Shown: positions 26,492-34,297 of the stretch, piece by piece
Position numbering within the stretch: position 1 is the first letter of the stretch
How the letters are laid out: each line of letters begins with the position of its first letter
Origin: an uncultured Bacilli bacterium
GTDB lineage: Bacteria > Bacillota_I > Bacilli_A > RF39 > UBA660
Direction: 5' to 3'
Assembly: GCA_947628565.1 (NCBI GenBank)
Contig: CANRAH010000009.1
Span: 1-64,000, forward strand
DNA: 64,000 nucleotides
Notes under the pieces: model-generated
Databases searched by the model: none
What the model saw: the letters and a program-made list of their open reading frames with translations, nothing else
Told to the model about the DNA's origin: nothing
Translations under genes and position numbers: made by a program

Positions 26492-27020
26492 GAGAATCCT
26501 CACTTGTCTCAAAATAATCTTTTTTATCGAATCCAAACATTCCTGCTAATATATTACTTGGGAAACGTCTAATAGAACTATTATAAGAATTTACAGCATC
26601 ATTATAATCACGTCTTGATGTAGCTATTCTATTTTCAGTTCCAGCAAGTTCATCTTGTAAATTTATAAAATTTTCATTTGCTTTCAAATCTGGATAATTT
26701 TCAACAACTATAAATAAATTGTTAAGAGCACTAGTTAATTTTTGATCTGCTTCTGCCAAATCTGATGCACTATTTGCATTTACCAAATTTTCCCTTGCTT
26801 GCGTTATACTATCTATTACACCTTGTTCATGGGTTGTATAGCCTTTAACAGTTTCTACTAAATTAGGTATTAAATCAGTTCTTCTTTTAAGTTGAACTTT
26901 AATATCGGATAACTTATTATCTACCGTTTCTTCTTTACTTATAAGTGAGTTATAGTTACCTACTAAAAATATAGCTATCAAAGCAACAACTACCACAATT
27001 ATAATTCCTACTTTTTTCAT
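26463..27020 (-). CDS. lemA: LemA family protein
   Basis: A 185-residue LemA protein. It has an N-terminal membrane helix (about residues 2-20) and an antiparallel helical domain with the family-typical 'NSLISKEETVDNKLSDIKVQLKRRTDLIPNLVETVKGY', 'TQARENLVNA' and 'NYPDLKANENFINLQDELAGTENRIATSRRDYNDAVNSYN' regions. The role is unclear; the family is membrane-bound with most of the protein predicted outside or in the cytoplasm depending on species. ATG at 27020 has GGAAGGTG upstream. It overlaps the TPM gene and is probably cotranscribed with it. Confidence 0.92.
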   Translation of the reverse strand: MKKVGIIIVVVVALIAIFLVGNYNSLISKEETVDNKLSDIKVQLKRRTDLIPNLVETVKGYTTHEQGVIDSITQARENLVNANSASDLAEADQKLTSALNNLFIVVENYPDLKANENFINLQDELAGTENRIATSRRDYNDAVNSYNSSIRRFPSNILAGMFGFDKKDYFETSEDSLEVPDISFE

Positions 27021-27062
27021 TTTTTCACCTTCCAATAAGATTGTAGCATAAAATATTTTTTT

Positions 27063-28052
27063 TTACAATACCACTCCAAATAATATTGCAAGCATACTAG
27101 CAAGTATCCCAACTAAACAAAAGATTTTTACTATTTCTCGTTCATTATATCCCTTTTTTTCAAATGAATGATGTATAGGTGTCATTAAAAATATTCTTTT
27201 ATGTGTAAAATGATAATACACTCGCTGTATAATGCAAGTTAATGTTTCTATTACAAATACTATTCCAATTAATATAAGTAATATCTCATGTCTTGTTAAT
27301 ATTGCAATTGCCCCCATTGTTGCACCTAATGCTAATGATCCAGTATCCCCCATAAAAATTTTTGCAGGATTTAAATTAAATAATAAGAAACCAATTAAAG
27401 AGCCTACCAAAGAAAAACAAAATAATGATACTTCTTCATATCCTTCCAACCATCCTGTATTGTAAGTTATAATACCTAATGTTAAAAAAGCTATTAAAGA
27501 CAGGCTACCAGCAAGTCCATCTAAACCATCAGTTATATTTACAGCATTAGAACTTGCCACTAAAACTAAAAGTATAACTAGTCCATATAAAAAACCTATA
27601 TCAAGTTTTAGTCCTATTGTATGAATCCAAAGCAATGGTTCATTACCACTTACCATAAATAAATAAAAAAATATAGTAGCAACAAAAACTTGCATTAAAA
27701 ATTTAGATTTTTCACTTAATCCTTTATTATTGTTCCTTTTTATTATTAAATAATCATCAATGAATCCTATTAAAGCATAAAGGATGAATGTTAAAATAAC
27801 TATCAATATTGATGTATTAAATTCTATTTTACCAAATATAATCATAAGCATCATAACAAGTATTGTTGGTATAATAAAAATAAGTCCACCCATAGTTGGC
27901 GTTCCTTTTTTATCCTTATGCTTTTCCATTAAATATTCGCTTAATCTTTGTTGAGCTTTCAACTTTTTAAGGAACGGTATTAAAAATACAGCAATTGATA
28001 TAGAAAAAATTAAACTTATCATCATAACAAGTACTGATTTAGTTAGTATCAT
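27063..28052 (-). CDS. mraY: Phospho-N-acetylmuramoyl-pentapeptide transferase
   Basis: A 329-residue polytopic enzyme that makes lipid I from UDP-MurNAc-pentapeptide and undecaprenyl phosphate at the membrane. The MraY motifs are present: 'HKDKKGTPTMGGLIFI', 'FIDDYLIIKRNNNKGLSEKSKFLMQ', 'NAVNITDGLDGLAG', 'NLNPAKIFMGDTGSLALGA' and 'MTPIHHSFEKKGYNERE'. Catalytic Asp residues (DDY, NxTDGLDG, GDTGS) are intact. It lies between the spoVD-like and spoVE-like genes as in the Bacillus dcw cluster, although ldh has been inserted between spoVD and mraY. Confidence 0.96.
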   Translation of the reverse strand: MILTKSVLVMMISLIFSISIAVFLIPFLKKLKAQQRLSEYLMEKHKDKKGTPTMGGLIFIIPTILVMMLMIIFGKIEFNTSILIVILTFILYALIGFIDDYLIIKRNNNKGLSEKSKFLMQVFVATIFFYLFMVSGNEPLLWIHTIGLKLDIGFLYGLVILLVLVASSNAVNITDGLDGLAGSLSLIAFLTLGIITYNTGWLEGYEEVSLFCFSLVGSLIGFLLFNLNPAKIFMGDTGSLALGATMGAIAILTRHEILLILIGIVFVIETLTCIIQRVYYHFTHKRIFLMTPIHHSFEKKGYNEREIVKIFCLVGILASMLAILFGVVL

Positions 28053-28091
28053 AAAATCCCTCTGTAAATTATATTCACTATATTAAAATAT

Positions 28092-28128
28092 ATTAAAGAT
28101 GCTATAAATAATTTATAGCATCTTTAAT
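28092..28128 (-). terminator. Terminator after ldh
   Basis: A nearly perfect 16- to 17-base stem (28092-28108 with 28112-28128) spans the ldh stop codon. The T-run after it on the minus strand is broken, so read-through into mraY is possible. Confidence 0.6.
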
Positions 28129-29007
28129 AACATTGATAGATTTTTTTATTTTTTCTATTTCTTCATCATTAAATGGAACATATATTTTTTCTTTTACACC
28201 GCTGTTATTTATAATAGCAGGAGTTGATATATATATTTCATTTTCATTATCATAAGCAGATACTGAAAGTATTACATTCTCATCACCCAAAATTGCATTT
28301 GTAATTCTAACTAAACACATTCCAATACCATAATATGTAGCACCTTTTCTTTCAATTATTTCGTATGCAGAATTTCTTACATCATCTTCTATCTTTCTTT
28401 TTTCATCATCTGTTAAATACTCATTTAAACTCTTTAATGCGATATTTGCATTACTCCAAGGTACAAATTCTGAATCTCCATGTTCACCCATTACATATGC
28501 ATGAATATCTTTAGGACTTACTCCTACTTTTTCACTTATTAAATATCTTAAACGAGCTGTATCCAAAGTCGTACCAGTACCTAATATTTGATTAGTTGGA
28601 AGTTTAGAACATTTATAAGTTATATAAGTCATTACATCAAGAGGATTTGTTGCAACTAAAAATATTCCATTAAAACCACTTTGCATTACACTTTCTACTA
28701 TGGATTTAAATATTTTACTATTTTTATGTATTAAATCCATCCTGGTTTCACCAACATTTTGATTTGCACCAGCAGCAATTACAACTATTTTAGCATCTTT
28801 GCAATCACTATACGAACCCATAGTGATTTTTATTTTTGTTGGGCTATAAGCAAGGCAATGGTTTAAATCCATAACCTCACCTTCTAATCTTTTTTCATTT
28901 ATATCAATTAAAACTAATTCATTTACATAAGTCATTTGATTTAAAAGAGCATAACAATAACTCATACCCACGTTTCCACAACCAATTACTACAACCTTAT
29001 TTTTCAT
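28102..29007 (-). CDS. ldh: L-lactate dehydrogenase
   Basis: A 301-residue NAD-dependent dehydrogenase of the LDH/MDH family. It has the Rossmann start 'KVVVIGCGNVGMSYCYALL', the specificity loop 'GANQNVGETRMDL' with Gln where malate dehydrogenases have Arg, the 'ATNPLDVMTYI' motif and the catalytic His in 'MGEHGDSEF'. Gln in the loop supports L-lactate/pyruvate specificity and thus fermentative NADH reoxidation. Its place between the split spoVD-like gene and mraY is unusual. A small gap of about 30 bases follows the spoVD 3' end. Confidence 0.92.
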   Translation of the reverse strand: MKNKVVVIGCGNVGMSYCYALLNQMTYVNELVLIDINEKRLEGEVMDLNHCLAYSPTKIKITMGSYSDCKDAKIVVIAAGANQNVGETRMDLIHKNSKIFKSIVESVMQSGFNGIFLVATNPLDVMTYITYKCSKLPTNQILGTGTTLDTARLRYLISEKVGVSPKDIHAYVMGEHGDSEFVPWSNANIALKSLNEYLTDDEKRKIEDDVRNSAYEIIERKGATYYGIGMCLVRITNAILGDENVILSVSAYDNENEIYISTPAIINNSGVKEKIYVPFNDEEIEKIKKSINVIKDAINYL

Positions 29008-29037
29008 ATCATCACCAATTATATTATATAATATTTT

Positions 29038-29709
29038 TTATGATTCAGCAAGAAGTAAGCGAATTGTTTCTCCCTCATACACCATTTCTCCAGCTTTAGG
29101 AGATTGATATTTTATTATATCTCCACTACCACTGTATTCTACCTTGAATTTTTTTAATTCCTTTAAAGCCTCTTTCACAGTCATACCTTGAACATTAGGA
29201 ACACTAGCATATTGTTTATCAAAATAATTATATTCTCTTTCAATTGCATCATCCTTTTGTTCAATATCTAAAATATCAATTGCACTTAATAAAACATTTT
29301 TAGCAATAGGAGCTGCAACGGTCCCACCATATTGTGTTATTCCTTTTGCATTATCTATTGCAATATAAACAACTACTTTTGGATCATCAGCTGGCAAAAA
29401 GCCTATAAAACTTGTAATATAATTACCACTTAAATAAGATCCATTTACAGCTTTTTGAGCTGTACCAGTCTTACCACCTACTCTATAACCTCCAATATAT
29501 GCATTGTGTCCTGTTCCTCTTGCAACAACACTTTCAAGCGCATATCTTACTTTTTCACTTGTATCTTCACTAATTACTTTTCTAACTACGCTAGGTTTAT
29601 TTTCAAGTATAACACTATTTGTTTCTGGTTCATTCAAACTTTTTACTATATATGGTTTATATAGTATTCCTCCATTTATCGCAGCAGATACTGCAGTTAC
29701 TTGTTGTAT
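29038..29709 (-). CDS. spoVD: spoVD-like class B PBP, detached 3' fragment
   Basis: This fragment encodes the last 222 residues of a class B penicillin-binding protein without a proper start codon. It opens with 'QQVTAVSAAINGG', continues through the third active-site motif 'GGKTGTAQKA' and ends in one PASTA domain (about the last 60 residues, 'VPNVQGMTVKEALKELKKF...YQSPKAGEMVYEGETIRLLL'). It continues the frame broken at 34305 exactly; joined, the protein has about 636 residues, close to the 646 of Bacillus SpoVD, with the same single PASTA domain. The first 50 bases also encode, in another frame, the tail of the element 2 recombinase. Confidence 0.9.
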   Translation of the reverse strand: MQQVTAVSAAINGGILYKPYIVKSLNEPETNSVILENKPSVVRKVISEDTSEKVRYALESVVARGTGHNAYIGGYRVGGKTGTAQKAVNGSYLSGNYITSFIGFLPADDPKVVVYIAIDNAKGITQYGGTVAAPIAKNVLLSAIDILDIEQKDDAIEREYNYFDKQYASVPNVQGMTVKEALKELKKFKVEYSGSGDIIKYQSPKAGEMVYEGETIRLLLAES

Positions 29710-31336
29710 AGGGGTCTAATAAATGAAACTTTTTACCTAAATTTAAAGAAGTAGTATATATACTTTCTCCTGTCTTAATAAAAATATCTAATTTATTTAC
29801 TTTATCACTTTGTTTATTAACTATTATTTTATCAATTAATTCATTAAATACGTCACTATAACATTTATCATCGTCCAAACTCTTTTCTAATGCATTTTTT
29901 ATTTTATCAATTTTATTTTCTATATAGTTTTTATCTTTCTTATTACTTTTTAATTCATTAATTTTATTTTGATATATTATTAAATCTTCATTAATTATAT
30001 CTATCTGTTTTTTATAATCATCTTTAGATAAGTATTCTTCCATGACAAGTTCTAGTAATTTATCTTTTTTATTATTTAAAAGAAATATTTTTGATTCTAA
30101 ACTTTTTATTTCTATTTCATTATTATTTGTTTCTAAATAATTCTTACATTCATTTAATATTTCATCAAAAATAGTATTTCTTCTTTTAAACATCTTATTA
30201 AACATATCTTTAAATATTTCATCTAATTCAAACTCAAATACCCTAGGATTAGAACAACCTTTTAAACTTTCTTTTCTATATACTTGACATTCCCATACAG
30301 GATTATTTTTTCTTTTTCCAGCACTTGATCTATGATATGTTAAGTTATGGCATCCACAATAAATCTTACCTGAATAAGTATATCTATTTTGAAATACTGC
30401 TTTATTCACTACACGATTAGCAAAACTATTTTGTCTTTCCTTTAATTTATTATTAGCTCGCTCCCATAGCTCTTCAGATACTATTGGTGGAACATTGTTA
30501 TAATCTTTATAAATAATCCAATCAGATTCATTTAATCTTTTCTTTTGTTTAGTACGATAATCTAATACTTTTGATTTGTGTCCACAATAATACCCTTTAT
30601 ATTTAGGATTTTCTATAATTCTTGTAAGTATTGTTGTATCTATTCTTTTTCCTATCCTACTTTTATATCCTAAACTAAACAAATATCTTGATACTTTAGA
30701 TAAGCCATCAGTAGTATTAGCATATCTATCAAATATTATTTTAATCATTTCAGATTGTTCTTCATCTATTATTAGTTTTCCTTTATCTTTTACATATCCA
30801 TAAATATTAGAGCATCCTAGTACAATACCATTATCAATACTTCTTTTCATACCAAACGAAACTCTTTCTGATAATCTTCTAACTTCATCTTGAGCAATAG
30901 AAGACATCATTGTAAGTCTAAGTTCCGAATCAGGTAATATTGTGTTTATATTATCATTTAAGAAATATACACCAACACCATTAGATAAAAGTTCTTGTGT
31001 ATACATAATGCTATCTAAAGTACTTCTTGAGAATCTCGATATTTCTTTAGTCAATATTAAATCAAATTTATGACTTTTGGCATCTTCAATCATTCTTAAA
31101 AATTCTTCTCTTTTTTTAACCCCAGTACCTGATATTCCTTCATCAATATATGAACCTATAAACTCCCAGTTAGGAACTTTACTAATATAATCATTAAAGA
31201 AAGATATTTGGTTAGACAGGGAATGTAATTGTTCATCTTTATCAGTTGATACTCTTGCATAAAAACATACTCTTAAATTTAATTTTTGTAATGGGACCCC
31301 TTTCATAATATTATTCCTAACTGTATATAAATCCAT
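29657..31336 (-). CDS. Large serine recombinase of element 2
   Basis: A 559-residue large serine recombinase. The resolvase domain begins near residue 22 with 'VCFYARVSTDKDEQ' (likely nucleophile S30), then 'DEGISGTGVKKREEFLRMI' and 'LILTKEISRFSRSTLD'. It has a recombinase domain (about 170-290), a zinc-ribbon segment 'YSGKIYCGCHNLTYHR...CQVYRKESLKGCSNP' and a long coiled coil (about 400-500). The reading frame runs through the left attachment core (29705-29709) and ends 48 bases inside the host spoVD 3' fragment, so its last 15 residues are host-derived. In the excised circle the same frame would instead end with 31 different codons. The ATG has an AGGAGA site that overlaps the stop of the upstream small gene. 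Confidence 0.93.
   Translation of the reverse strand: MDLYTVRNNIMKGVPLQKLNLRVCFYARVSTDKDEQLHSLSNQISFFNDYISKVPNWEFIGSYIDEGISGTGVKKREEFLRMIEDAKSHKFDLILTKEISRFSRSTLDSIMYTQELLSNGVGVYFLNDNINTILPDSELRLTMMSSIAQDEVRRLSERVSFGMKRSIDNGIVLGCSNIYGYVKDKGKLIIDEEQSEMIKIIFDRYANTTDGLSKVSRYLFSLGYKSRIGKRIDTTILTRIIENPKYKGYYCGHKSKVLDYRTKQKKRLNESDWIIYKDYNNVPPIVSEELWERANNKLKERQNSFANRVVNKAVFQNRYTYSGKIYCGCHNLTYHRSSAGKRKNNPVWECQVYRKESLKGCSNPRVFEFELDEIFKDMFNKMFKRRNTIFDEILNECKNYLETNNNEIEIKSLESKIFLLNNKKDKLLELVMEEYLSKDDYKKQIDIINEDLIIYQNKINELKSNKKDKNYIENKIDKIKNALEKSLDDDKCYSDVFNELIDKIIVNKQSDKVNKLDIFIKTGESIYTTSLNLGKKFHLLDPYTTSNCSICCDKWRNTI
29705..29709. repeat. Element 2 left attachment core (TGTAT)
   Basis: TGTAT at the host/element boundary, repeated directly at 34305-34309, 4600 bases away. 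Joining through one copy restores the SpoVD sequence SVTPIQQVTAV. Confidence 0.8.
29714..29726 (+). repeat. Element 2 left terminal arm
   Basis: GTCTAATAAATGA, the inverted match of 34285-34297. In the circular form the two arms face each other across 16 bases containing the TGTAT core, the shape expected of a serine-integrase attP. Confidence 0.8.
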
Positions 31337-31346
31337 AATACATCTC

Positions 31347-31553
31347 CTAAATTAAAATTTTATAATTATCTATATTATTTATATAATCATCATCAATCCT
31401 ACTTTTTTCTAATTCTTGTTTTTTTAATAATCTATTAATACAAAAGTTATACATTCCATCATCAATAGCATTTTTTTCTCTTAAATATTCAAGTAATTTA
31501 ATACTTATTTCTATTTCTATAATCTTTGATGGAATCTTACCTATATTTTTCAT
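31347..31553 (-). CDS. Small 68-residue SHOCT-like protein
   Basis: From the ATG at 31553 (AAAGGA site upstream) the protein has 68 residues. The core 'LLEYLREKNAIDDGMYNFCINRLLKKQ' resembles the SHOCT-type two-helix pattern seen in small genes next to large serine recombinases. Its stop codon overlaps the recombinase ribosome binding site, so the two are coupled. A role as recombination accessory or directionality factor is plausible but unproven. Confidence 0.6.
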   Translation of the reverse strand: MKNIGKIPSKIIEIEISIKLLEYLREKNAIDDGMYNFCINRLLKKQELEKSRIDDDYINNIDNYKILI

Positions 31554-31708
31554 ATGTTTTGTCCTTTCTCTTAAGTTTATTTTTATAAAAACTAAAAAAG
31601 AACACAATTATTTAAATTCTACAAAAAATTTAAAAACTTAAATACTAAAGAGCAAAATTAGAGCAAATTATCATTTGAGTTTTCAAATAACAATTTAGTT
31701 TTTAATAA

Positions 31709-31843
31709 TTAATATTTTATAATTTTTCTTGTTATTTCGTAGCCATCAATATCACAAATAATAATTTTTTCTGTTATAAAATCGAAAATAATTCTGTAAG
31801 TATAATTTTCCTATCTTATATGATAATCTTTCAAATAAAAATA
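31709..31843 (-). pseudogene. Possible RelE-like toxin remnant
   Basis: One minus-strand frame reads 'YFYLKDYHIR', a TAG stop, then 'ENYTYRIIFDFITEKIIICD' and 'IDGYEITRKIIKY'. The spacing of 'YRIIFDxxxxxIIIxxI' recalls the C-terminal strands of RelE/HigB-type toxins. There is an in-frame stop and no start, so if real it is decayed. The match is short and could be chance. Confidence 0.25.
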
Positions 31844-31894
31844 TCAATTTTTTATATTATTTTTAATAAGGATGATAAATAATTCCGATATTCT

Positions 31895-31921
31895 TTAATC
31901 TTATTTACTAAATAAGATTAA
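31895..31921. repeat. 27-base perfect palindrome
   Basis: Arms TTAATCTTATTTA and TAAATAAGATTAA flank a single C. This could be an operator or a DNA structure used by the element. It lacks a T-run, so a terminator is less likely. Confidence 0.85.
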
Positions 31922-31929
31922 CCAATATA

Positions 31930-31948
31930 GTTGAATTAAAAATTCAAC
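31930..31948. repeat. Inverted repeat beside the palindrome
   Basis: Arms GTTGAATT and AATTCAAC with a three-A centre lie nine bases after the 27-base palindrome, giving two adjacent dyads in a gene-free region. Confidence 0.75.
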
Positions 31949-32213
31949 ATCAATACTATCATATATTCTTAATATAGTTTTTCAGTGCATCGCATAATTA
32001 TTTTTTTATATTTTACATTATTATGACCATTTACATTCACAAATTAAGTTAATTTCATGAACAATTTATTTTATTCCTTACTCAATTTATTACATAAAAA
32101 AAATATGCAAGTTTTTTCATTATTCTTACATATTTCACTATATTATAGCACTTAACAAGATAGATTCAAGTCGATTCTAGTAAGTTTTTGATGCGAATTA
32201 GGACTTTATTTGA

Positions 32214-33389
32214 CTATTTTATTAGTGTTTCAAGAAAAACAGCAACGCCGTCTTCATCGTTTGATAAAGTAATATAATTCGCTTTACTTTTTATATCATC
32301 TGTAGCATTAGCAACTGCCACACTTAATCCTGCTACTTCAAACATAGAAATATCATTTTTATCATTCCCAATAGCAATTGTATTCTCAATAGGTATATTC
32401 AAATATTTTGATACTATCTTTACCGCATTTCCCTTAGAACAATTTGAATTAGAAACACTGAACCATTTTTCTTCATATGAGTTATTTTCATTAATTTCAT
32501 CAACCATATGTAATTTATTATCCTCAAATAATATATTCTTTATTTTATAAATTTCTTCAATTTTTTTATCAATAAACATACATTGTTTAACATTACATCC
32601 AGTTAGTTCTTTTATATAATTATGTTTATTTAATAATTTTTGATTTGGATTTCTTATTTCTTTAGTAACATATTCATAATTTTCCATAGTTAATATTAAT
32701 CTAATATCCTTTAAATATGCATATTTTACCAATTTGATTACTGAATCATTATCAACAAAAGAATTAAATATAATTTTGTTATCATTACTATCATAGATTT
32801 CTGATCCATTGGATGATACGATAATACTATCAGAGCCTGACTCTTTCATTACCTCAAGAGTTTGATAACGAGGTCTTGCTGTACAAATAATAATTTTATT
32901 ACCGACTTTTCTATTTTTTTCAATTGCTTTCTTTACCCTATCGGAAATTATTCCATCAGTTTTTTTTAATGTACCATCACTATCTATAAAGATTAATTTT
33001 ATATTTAGCATATTAATAAGTTGTTTTTTGTTAGAAATACACTTTATTCCTATCTCATTGAGCATATTTTTCAGTTTAATATATTTACTATCATTAGGTA
33101 TATACGCAATAATAGGTTTTCTTTGATAATGAATAAAATGTTTTTTTAACCTTAATAATTCATTTTTATAACTATTATTTTCATTGTAATAATATGTAAA
33201 TAATTTTTTTGTTTTATCTATATAATTATTAGAAAAACAAGATAAATCATAATTAAACCTTATTGGAATTATTTCAAGAGATGAATCAAGTAAATTTTGA
33301 ATTATAAAATTTTCATCGTCTTCTATAATGATTATAGCTCTTTTATCTTTTATATTTTGCATTTCATTAAAAACGTCATAATCTTCCAT
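32214..33389 (-). CDS. HAD-family (Cof-type) hydrolase with extra N-terminal domain
   Basis: From the ATG at 33389 (AGGAG five bases upstream) the protein has 391 residues. The C-terminal 260 residues are a Cof-type HAD phosphatase: motif I 'IFIDSDGTL' (D136, D138), motif II in 'IIICTARPR', the 'SSNGSEIYD' loop and motif IV 'AIGNDKNDISMFEVAGLSVAVANA'. All catalytic Asp residues are present. The first 130 residues, mixed alpha/beta ('KDKRAIIIIEDDENFIIQNL', 'KPIIAYIPNDSKYIKLKNML'), match no family I recognise. Such phosphatases act on sugar phosphates or nucleotides. It is cargo of element 2 and follows the LysR-like gene, possibly as one operon. Confidence 0.8.
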   Translation of the reverse strand: MEDYDVFNEMQNIKDKRAIIIIEDDENFIIQNLLDSSLEIIPIRFNYDLSCFSNNYIDKTKKLFTYYYNENNSYKNELLRLKKHFIHYQRKPIIAYIPNDSKYIKLKNMLNEIGIKCISNKKQLINMLNIKLIFIDSDGTLKKTDGIISDRVKKAIEKNRKVGNKIIICTARPRYQTLEVMKESGSDSIIVSSNGSEIYDSNDNKIIFNSFVDNDSVIKLVKYAYLKDIRLILTMENYEYVTKEIRNPNQKLLNKHNYIKELTGCNVKQCMFIDKKIEEIYKIKNILFEDNKLHMVDEINENNSYEEKWFSVSNSNCSKGNAVKIVSKYLNIPIENTIAIGNDKNDISMFEVAGLSVAVANATDDIKSKANYITLSNDEDGVAVFLETLIK

Positions 33390-33432
33390 ATTAACTCCTA
33401 TAATTGTTTCTAGATAAAAACTCTTCATAATA

Positions 33433-33888
33433 TTAATTATACCATAATTTATCTTTTTTAATTTTTTTTAGTGTTTTTTCTTCAAATTTTTTAGCATCCA
33501 ATTTAGAATATAATTTAATATTAATATGAATATTAGGATATGTATTAATAAATTCAACTATTGAATCTTTAAAAATAAAATCTGATAAATAATGCCTAAC
33601 TCCAATAGTTAATTCCATAGTATTTTGATTATCGAATTTTTCCAAGTTTTGATTCAAAATACTAAATGCTGATTTTAAATTTTCATATAAATTATACCCA
33701 TCTTCAGTTAATTCAAAATTCTTATTATCTCTAATAATTAATGTTTTATCCAATTGTAGTTCTAATTGTTTTATATTATAACTTAATGATGACTGAGCAA
33801 TATTCAAATTTTTTGATGCATTAGTAAATCCATTATAATAAACGACATAATAAAAATATTTAAATAAATTTAAATTGAAATTGTTCAT
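33433..33888 (-). CDS. Short LysR-like regulator (lacks most of the effector domain)
   Basis: From the ATG at 33888, directly behind a GGAGG site, the product has 151 residues. The N-terminal winged helix is a good LysR match: 'LFKYFYYVVYYNGFTNASKNLNIAQSSLSYNIKQLELQLDKTLIIRDNKNFELTEDG'. A linker helix and the first strand of the effector domain follow ('MELTIGVRHYLSDFIFKDSI'), but the chain stops near residue 150, half the usual 300. Either it is truncated or it works as a short DNA-binding regulator. It lies 43 bases before the HAD start and could control the element's cargo. Confidence 0.7.
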   Translation of the reverse strand: MNNFNLNLFKYFYYVVYYNGFTNASKNLNIAQSSLSYNIKQLELQLDKTLIIRDNKNFELTEDGYNLYENLKSAFSILNQNLEKFDNQNTMELTIGVRHYLSDFIFKDSIVEFINTYPNIHINIKLYSKLDAKKFEEKTLKKIKKDKLWYN

Positions 33889-34284
33889 AGAATCGCTCCT
33901 CCAAAAAAGCAAATAATTAATATAGTATAGTATATCCTAAAATTGATATTTATATAATGTTTTTACAATTTTTTCATACCTTTAATAAAAGCATATAAAT
34001 GAATTAAATGATGTAAATTTTTTAAATCTATGTCACTTAATTAATTAATTATAATCAATATCAAACTCTAGATTAAAAAATCCAAATAATTTATCAATCT
34101 TCTTAAAATAATCTAGTTATTTATTATAAATATTAATGCTATTTATTCTGACAATACCTTTAATTATCGATTATATAACATTAAAATACACATTTTTGTT
34201 CATTTCATCTATATTTCTGCAAAACAATTATAATTAAATCTAACATAATATTGTTTAGTATATTTATTAGTTGTAATAATGGTA
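33889..34284. other. Gene-free right end of element 2
   Basis: About 400 bases without a credible gene. They contain the presumed promoter of the LysR-like gene and lead into the right terminal arm. In the excised circle the first part would be read as the alternative tail of the recombinase, down to a TAG at about 34211. Confidence 0.55.
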
Positions 34285-34297
34285 TCATTTATTAGAC
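34285..34297 (-). repeat. Element 2 right terminal arm
   Basis: TCATTTATTAGAC, the exact reverse complement of the left arm at 29714-29726. It begins eight bases inside the right core. Confidence 0.8.

Larger units (their letters stand above)
31608..32213. other. 600-base gene-poor region of element 2
   Basis: No intact gene is visible here. It contains a 27-base palindrome, a second inverted repeat and a possible toxin-gene remnant, each listed separately. It lies between the recombinase operon and the HAD gene and presumably contains the recombinase promoter. Confidence 0.55.
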
